Source: Cryobacterium fucosi
Lineage (GTDB): Bacteria > Actinomycetota > Actinomycetes > Actinomycetales > Microbacteriaceae
DNA: 64,000 nt
Direction of reading: 5' to 3'
Assembly: GCF_004403515.1 (NCBI RefSeq)
Contig: NZ_SOHH01000087.1
Span: 85,441 to 149,440, forward strand
In this document: positions 63,119-64,000 of the stretch, in pieces
How the letters are laid out: each line of letters opens with the position of its first letter
Position numbering within the stretch: the first letter of the stretch is position 1
Translations under genes and position numbers: made by a program
Notes under the pieces: generated by a model
What the model saw: only the letters and a program-made list of their open reading frames with translations
The model's database searches: none
Told to the model about the DNA's origin: nothing

Positions 63119-64000
63119 CTACTCGGTCTGCTCGTCGCCGACGTGCTCGTCTGCTTGTTTCGGCCGGTGGGTTTTGCTGTGCAGTGGGAGGGGGGTCTGT
63201 TCGGGGTCGTTCGAGGCGGGTGGTTTCAGCCAGTAGTTGTCTCCGTCGCGGGTGATGGTCCAACCCATGTTGTGGAGTAGTAGGTGGTGGGGGTGGCAGA
63301 GGCAGATTCCGTCGGCGAGGTTGGTGTGGCCGTGTTCGAGGAGCCAGGTTTTGATGTGGTGGGCTTCGGTCCAGGAGGGGGGTCTGTCGCAGTCGGGCCA
63401 GAGGCAGCCGCCGTCGCGGGTGCCCATGGCGGTGCGTTGGGCGGGGGTGAAGAGGCGTTGTTCTCGTCCGATGTCGAGGGGTTGCCCGGTGTTGGTGAAG
63501 AGGAGTCCGACGTAGCCGGTGTCGCAGAGTTGTCGTTGGATGGTGGTGAGGGAGATCGGGGCGGGGCTGCCCTCGATGTAGCCGTGCCCGGTCGGCAGGG
63601 CCAGGGTCGTCCCGGGTTGGCCGGGTTGGCCGGGTTCGCCGGGTAGGCCGGGTTCGCTGGGTAGGCCGGGTTGGCCGGGTTGGCCGGGTTGGCCGGGTTC
63701 GCCGGGCTGGCCGGGCTGGCCGGGTTGATTGGAGGGAGGGGCTGCGGCCGGGCTGACCGCGGGTGCGTCGGGTGCGTCGGGTGCGTCGGGGGCTACGAGG
63801 GCTGTGGGCGTTGAGGGGGACGTGTTGGCCGGTGCACCGGGTGCACTGCCGGCACCGGAACCGGCACCGGCACCGGTGCCGGCAGTGGCGCGGGCACCGG
63901 TGTCGGTGAGGTCTTTGTGGGTGACGATGATGCGCACGGCGGGGCGGCGGCCGCCGAGCATTTGTCCGGGGTCGACTTCGCCGGCGATTTTGAGTAGTTG
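63119..64000 (-). CDS. DUF222/HNH endonuclease-type protein (5' end outside window)
   Basis: The frame is open from the window end (QLLKIAGEVDPGQML...) to the stop at 63119, giving about 293 residues. The HNH nuclease motif is at the C-terminus: CLWPDCDRPPSWTEAHHIKTWLLEHGHTNLADGICLCHPHHLLLHN (HH...N...H with two Cys pairs). The preceding part carries a long linker with Ala/Thr/Gly stretches and about 12 collagen-like GxP triplets (GQPGQPGEPGQPG...). The N-terminal DUF222 domain expected in this family lies outside. Such proteins occur in many copies in Microbacteriaceae genomes; their role is not known. Confidence 0.88.
   Translation of the reverse strand, partial: QLLKIAGEVDPGQMLGGRRPAVRIIVTHKDLTDTGARATAGTGAGAGSGAGSAPGAPANTSPSTPTALVAPDAPDAPDAPAVSPAAAPPSNQPGQPGQPGEPGQPGQPGQPGLPSEPGLPGEPGQPGQPGTTLALPTGHGYIEGSPAPISLTTIQRQLCDTGYVGLLFTNTGQPLDIGREQRLFTPAQRTAMGTRDGGCLWPDCDRPPSWTEAHHIKTWLLEHGHTNLADGICLCHPHHLLLHNMGWTITRDGDNYWLKPPASNDPEQTPLPLHSKTHRPKQADEHVGDEQTE
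63615..63728. repeat. 9-bp tandem repeat encoding GQP/GEP/GLP triplets
   Basis: Imperfect tandem copies of CCGGGTTGG/CCGGGTTCG run through the HNH gene and code on the minus strand for glycine-x-proline triplets. Confidence 0.85.

Overview
The window is high-GC DNA from an actinobacterium. I infer the family Microbacteriaceae (a Cryobacterium/Leifsonia-like organism), without any database search. The reasons are gene order (clpX; valS; ileS-folC-DUF4233-ndk; RNase E-rplU-rpmA-obg-proB-proA-nadD-rsfS; glgX-treY-treZ), a translational T-box in front of a type-2 ileS, many genes that look leaderless, and dense GGTCTCGAC...CGACCACCGG repeats. Nearly all of the window is coding.

Layout. 1-4251: the 3' end of clpX, a SAM methyltransferase, and an AMP-ligase/thiolase pair in which the thiolase lacks usual catalytic elements. 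4272-9212 (minus): a Ser/Thr kinase with a GAF domain, a small conserved protein, a GNAT acetyltransferase and valS. 9315-9503: a repeat cluster. 9515-14812 (minus): a complete dipeptide/oligopeptide ABC importer whose four genes overlap stop-to-start. 14923-20936: promoter, T-box, ileS (carrying an in-frame block of the same repeat), folC, DUF4233 and ndk. 21090-25036: a VKOR-family protein, RNase E with a long structured leader, and a DUF4031 protein. 25064-32689: rplU, rpmA, obg, two tandem proB genes, proA, a small membrane protein, nadD, a membrane protein and rsfS, then tRNA-Ala(GGC) with a strong terminator.

32999-35984: a phosphoribosyltransferase-hydrolase fusion, a YchJ-like protein, a 61-residue protein and a decayed flavin-dependent oxidoreductase. 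36103-42570: glgX-treY-treZ, which turns glycogen or maltodextrin into trehalose. 42617-48071: a lactate module (FAD/Fe-S dehydrogenase and lactate permease) divergent from a GntR regulator. 48134-50462: a two-gene unit of unknown function and an LtrA-family protein. 50582-55457: four overlapping genes of the lower phenylacetate/beta-oxidation pathway (thiolase, enoyl-CoA hydratase, 3-hydroxyacyl-CoA dehydrogenase, PaaZ). 55705-60007 (minus): Lrp/AsnC regulator and E1alpha-E1beta-E2 of a 2-oxoacid (probably branched-chain) dehydrogenase complex. 60048-62880: an MpaB-like protein, a lipoprotein GH3 hexosaminidase and a YceI protein. 62936-64000: a further repeat cluster and a DUF222/HNH protein cut by the window end.

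The most notable signals are: the repeat block inside ileS, which contains a 22-bp perfect hairpin; a lactate permease gene whose only sensible start codon is AUC; at least seven genes with a -10 hexamer exactly 6 nt before the start codon; a matching TTGCATGCAA-type operator at a dead oxidoreductase gene and at yceI; an unexplained inverted repeat at 55581-55665; and a strikingly common GGCATCCG/CGGATGCC word that overrides normal codon choice.
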